A stretch of DNA of 64,000 nucleotides from contig NZ_JBEPOH010000001.1 of the NCBI RefSeq assembly GCF_040546685.1, positions 3,658,001-3,722,000 on the forward strand. Reading direction: 5' to 3'. The stretch is from Variovorax sp. OAS795. GTDB taxonomy: Bacteria > Pseudomonadota > Gammaproteobacteria > Burkholderiales > Burkholderiaceae_C. The number at the start of each line of letters is the position of its first letter. The stretch's first letter is position 1. The notes beneath the pieces were generated by a model, which had not been told where the DNA came from, did not search any database, and worked only from the letters and a program-made list of their open reading frames with translations. The position numbers were made by a program, and so were the translations under genes. Shown here in pieces: positions 61,125-64,000 of this stretch.

Positions 61125-61155
61125 CCGGCGGCTTGCCGGCCCGGAGCCCTGGAGA

Positions 61156-62079
<924 letters not shown>

Positions 62080-62104
62080 CGTGCGCTCCGGGTATGGATG
62101 GGTT

Positions 62105-62656
62105 CTAGGCTCGCGATCTTGCCACCTCGGCGATGCGCTCGCCGAACGCCCGCGCGGTGTCGAAGTCGCCCTTGAACATCTCGGCCGGGCTCGCGTCCGA
62201 AGGCGATTGCGTCAGCAGGCCGCCGTACCCGCCAACGTAGTTCATCGAATCGCGCGTGGCCGCCTTGTTGTTGGTCGGCAGGATGCCCATGCTGACCCAG
62301 AGGCCGCTGTGCTGCATCGCAAGCGTCCACAGGTAGGCCATGGTCGCGACCTTGTCGCCGTTCATGGTGGCGCTGTTGGTGAAGCCCGCAAAGAGCTTGT
62401 CCTTCCAGCCCTGCGTGTACCAGACCTTGGACGAGGCATCGGCGAATTTCTTGAACTGCCAGCTCACGCCGCCCATGTAGGTCGGCGAGCCGAAGACGAT
62501 CGCGTCGGCCGCGGCCAGCGTCTCCCAGCCGCCTTCGGGCAGGTTGCCATCGGCGTCAATGGCGAGCAGCTGCGCGCCGGCCGACTCCGCCACGGCTTGC
62601 GCAATGCGCTGGGTGTGGCCGTAGCCGGAATGGAAGACGACGACGATGTTTGCCAT
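62105..62656 (-). CDS. Flavodoxin-like NAD(P)H:quinone oxidoreductase (WrbA-like)
   Basis: A 183-residue flavoprotein. The FMN-binding loop is VVVFHSGYGHTQRIAQA; FGSPTYMGGVSWQFKKFAD and the TNSATMNGDKVAT loop are typical of WrbA-like flavodoxins. The ATG at 62656 was chosen; the longer frame lacks similarity. Probably reduces quinones by two electrons under oxidative stress. Confidence 0.9.
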   Translation of the reverse strand: MANIVVVFHSGYGHTQRIAQAVAESAGAQLLAIDADGNLPEGGWETLAAADAIVFGSPTYMGGVSWQFKKFADASSKVWYTQGWKDKLFAGFTNSATMNGDKVATMAYLWTLAMQHSGLWVSMGILPTNNKAATRDSMNYVGGYGGLLTQSPSDASPAEMFKGDFDTARAFGERIAEVARSRA

Positions 62657-62687
62657 GTTGGGGAACTCCTTGTGTCGAGGTTCGGCA

Positions 62688-63098
62688 TCAGCGCTTGTCG
62701 ATGCTGAAGCGGCCGGGGCCGAAAGCGGCGAAGGCGAGCAGGCCACCGGCGATGGACATGTTCTTGAAGAACTGGATATTTTGCGTCGCGTCGACCCAGA
62801 ACTTGTGGAAGAACAGGGCCGTGGCAACCGTGAAGACCGCCATGATCAGCGCCGTCCAGCGCGTCTTGAAGCCCACCAGCAGCGCAATGCCCAGGCCCAG
62901 TTCGACAATGATCGCGATCGCGGCCCCCACTTCGGGCAGCGGCAGGCCCGTTGCCTTGGTGATGTAGCCGACCGTGCCCGCGAAGCCCATCAGCTTGCCG
63001 AAGCCGGCCGGAATGAACAGCGTGGCGATCAGGATTCGACCGACCAGCGCCAGGGCGTCCTGGGCTGCGTTGAAGGGGTGGGTGGTGGTATTTGCCAT
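62688..63098 (-). CDS. DoxX family membrane protein
   Basis: A 136-residue protein with four membrane helices (ALVGRILIATLFIPAGFGKL is the DoxX signature start; later helices around AIAIIVELGLGIALLVGF and LIMAVFTVATALFF). The ATG at 63098 was chosen over an upstream frame. DoxX proteins are often co-encoded with pirins and quinone reductases, as here; the exact activity is unknown. Confidence 0.92.
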   Translation of the reverse strand: MANTTTHPFNAAQDALALVGRILIATLFIPAGFGKLMGFAGTVGYITKATGLPLPEVGAAIAIIVELGLGIALLVGFKTRWTALIMAVFTVATALFFHKFWVDATQNIQFFKNMSIAGGLLAFAAFGPGRFSIDKR

Positions 63099-63170
63099 GG
63101 TTGAAAAACTCCTCGGTTGATGAAATGAAAGGCACAAGAATGCCGGGTGCACAAGGCACCCGGCGGTGGA

Positions 63171-63872
63171 TCAGGCGGCCAGGTCGAACACCAGCACTTC
63201 GGCGTCCTTGCCGGCAGCCAGCGTGAGCTGCGATTCGCCTTCGAGCATCGCGGCGTCACCGCCCGCGAGCTTCTGGCCATTGACTTCGAGCTCGCCGCGC
63301 ACCAGGTGCACGTAGCTCTTGCGCGCCGGGTCGAGCGCCAGGCTGGCCTTCTCGTCGCCGTCGAGCAAGCCCGCGAACAGGCGCGCATCGGCATGCACGG
63401 TCACCGAACCGTCGGCGCCGTCCGGCGAGGCCACCAGGCGCAGCTTGCCGCGCTTCTCAGCGTCGCTGAATTGCTTCTGCTCGTAGCCCGGCGCAATGCC
63501 GCGCACGTTGGGCTGGATCCAGATCTGCAGGAAGTGCGTGGTCTCGTCGGCCTTATGGTTGAACTCGCTGTGCATCACGCCGCGGCCCGCGCTCATCCGC
63601 TGCACGTCGCCCGGCGGAATGGATTCCACGTTGCCCATGCTGTCCTTGTGCGCCAGTTCGCCCGAGAGAACATAGCTGATGATTTCCATGTCCTTGTGGC
63701 CATGGGTGCCGAAGCCGGCGCCGGCGGCCACGCGGTCTTCGTTGATGACCCGCAGGTTGCCGAAACCCATGTAGGCCGGGTCGTAGTAGCCGGCAAAGGA
63801 AAAGCTGTGGAACGAGCGCAGCCAGCCATGGTCGGCATAACCGCGTTCCTGTGATTTACGGACTTGCAACAT
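63171..63872 (-). CDS. Pirin family protein (second copy, YhhW-like)
   Basis: A 233-residue bicupin that starts MLQVRKSQERGYADHGWLRS. Metal ligands are in GFGTHGHKDMEIISYVL and GRGVMHSEFNH. It is shorter than the other pirin and closer to the quercetinase YhhW by remembered motifs. First gene of the cluster; the ~128 bp upstream to the window edge should hold the promoter, but no regulator gene is within view. Confidence 0.92.
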   Translation of the reverse strand: MLQVRKSQERGYADHGWLRSFHSFSFAGYYDPAYMGFGNLRVINEDRVAAGAGFGTHGHKDMEIISYVLSGELAHKDSMGNVESIPPGDVQRMSAGRGVMHSEFNHKADETTHFLQIWIQPNVRGIAPGYEQKQFSDAEKRGKLRLVASPDGADGSVTVHADARLFAGLLDGDEKASLALDPARKSYVHLVRGELEVNGQKLAGGDAAMLEGESQLTLAAGKDAEVLVFDLAA

Positions 63873-64000
63873 CGTCGATCTCCTTGGCCCTGCCCCCGAG
63901 GGGATGCCCGGGCCTTCTTCGTATGCCGCGCCGGATGCGCAGCGGATGTGAAGAACTTTAGGCCCCCGCCCCGGCTGCAAAAGCGCCGGGTTTTGATGGC

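Overview
The window is high-GC chromosomal DNA from a betaproteobacterium, most likely a Comamonadaceae member close to Variovorax. This rests on the gene content (Bug-type TctC with TctAB and TctDE, a degenerate RibBA, a ZTP riboswitch on glyA, betaproteobacterial pilV-pilW-pilX-pilY1-pilE order) and on gene neighbourhoods. No database search was possible, so the genus is an inference.

Layout. 1-6.2 kb: the end of a TetR/CecR-like regulator and a tripartite RND efflux operon (outer-membrane lipoprotein, periplasmic adaptor, inner-membrane pump), each gene overlapping the next by 4 nt. 6.2-6.7 kb: a gene-free element with long imperfect terminal inverted repeats. 6.7-12.1 kb: a tripartite tricarboxylate transporter (tctC-tctB-tctA, with tctA frameshifted) divergent from its two-component system tctD-tctE. 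12.1-14.1 kb: an S4-domain heat-shock protein, a PPK2 kinase and a lipoprotein.

14.34-22.25 kb: a 7.9-kb filamentous phage (inovirus) integrated in the 3' end of a tRNA-Ser(GCT) gene and bounded by a 16-bp direct repeat. It encodes a small serine recombinase, an HUH replication initiator, Zot/pI, a DUF2523 protein, a pIII-like adsorption protein, a 43-aa major coat protein, an ssDNA-binding protein, a C5-methyltransferase-like protein and a repressor. It also has a chain of tiny overlapping membrane-protein ORFs that length-filtered annotation would miss. Two repeat clusters (upstream of the ssDNA-binding gene and at the repressor promoter) look like its control sites. The terminator that once followed the tRNA is now on the far side of the prophage.

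22.3-41.6 kb: housekeeping genes: lysC, tilS, accA, an AlkA-type glycosylase, cysS, a TPR protein, two cyclophilins, lpxH, mtfA, a DUF349 protein with an RG-rich segment, a large DUF748/AsmA-like protein, a lytic transglycosylase, and a ZTP-riboswitch-controlled glyA followed by nrdR. 41.6-48.8 kb: a type IV pilus minor-pilin operon on the minus strand (pilV-pilW-pilX-pilY1-pilE-fimT) in which pilY1 carries a frameshift. 48.9-56.7 kb: a tightly packed plus-strand run ribD-ribE-ribBA-ribH-nusB-aminotransferase-ybgC-tolQ-tolR-tolA linking riboflavin synthesis, antitermination and the Tol envelope machinery. 56.7-61.1 kb: dnaE, divergent from a TrhO-type rhodanese. 61.1-63.9 kb: a minus-strand cluster of two pirins flanking a DoxX protein and a flavodoxin-like quinone reductase.

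Most long ORFs opposite these genes are GC-driven shadows and are omitted. Two single-base frameshifts (tctA and pilY1) may be real mutations or consensus errors; the sequence alone cannot decide.
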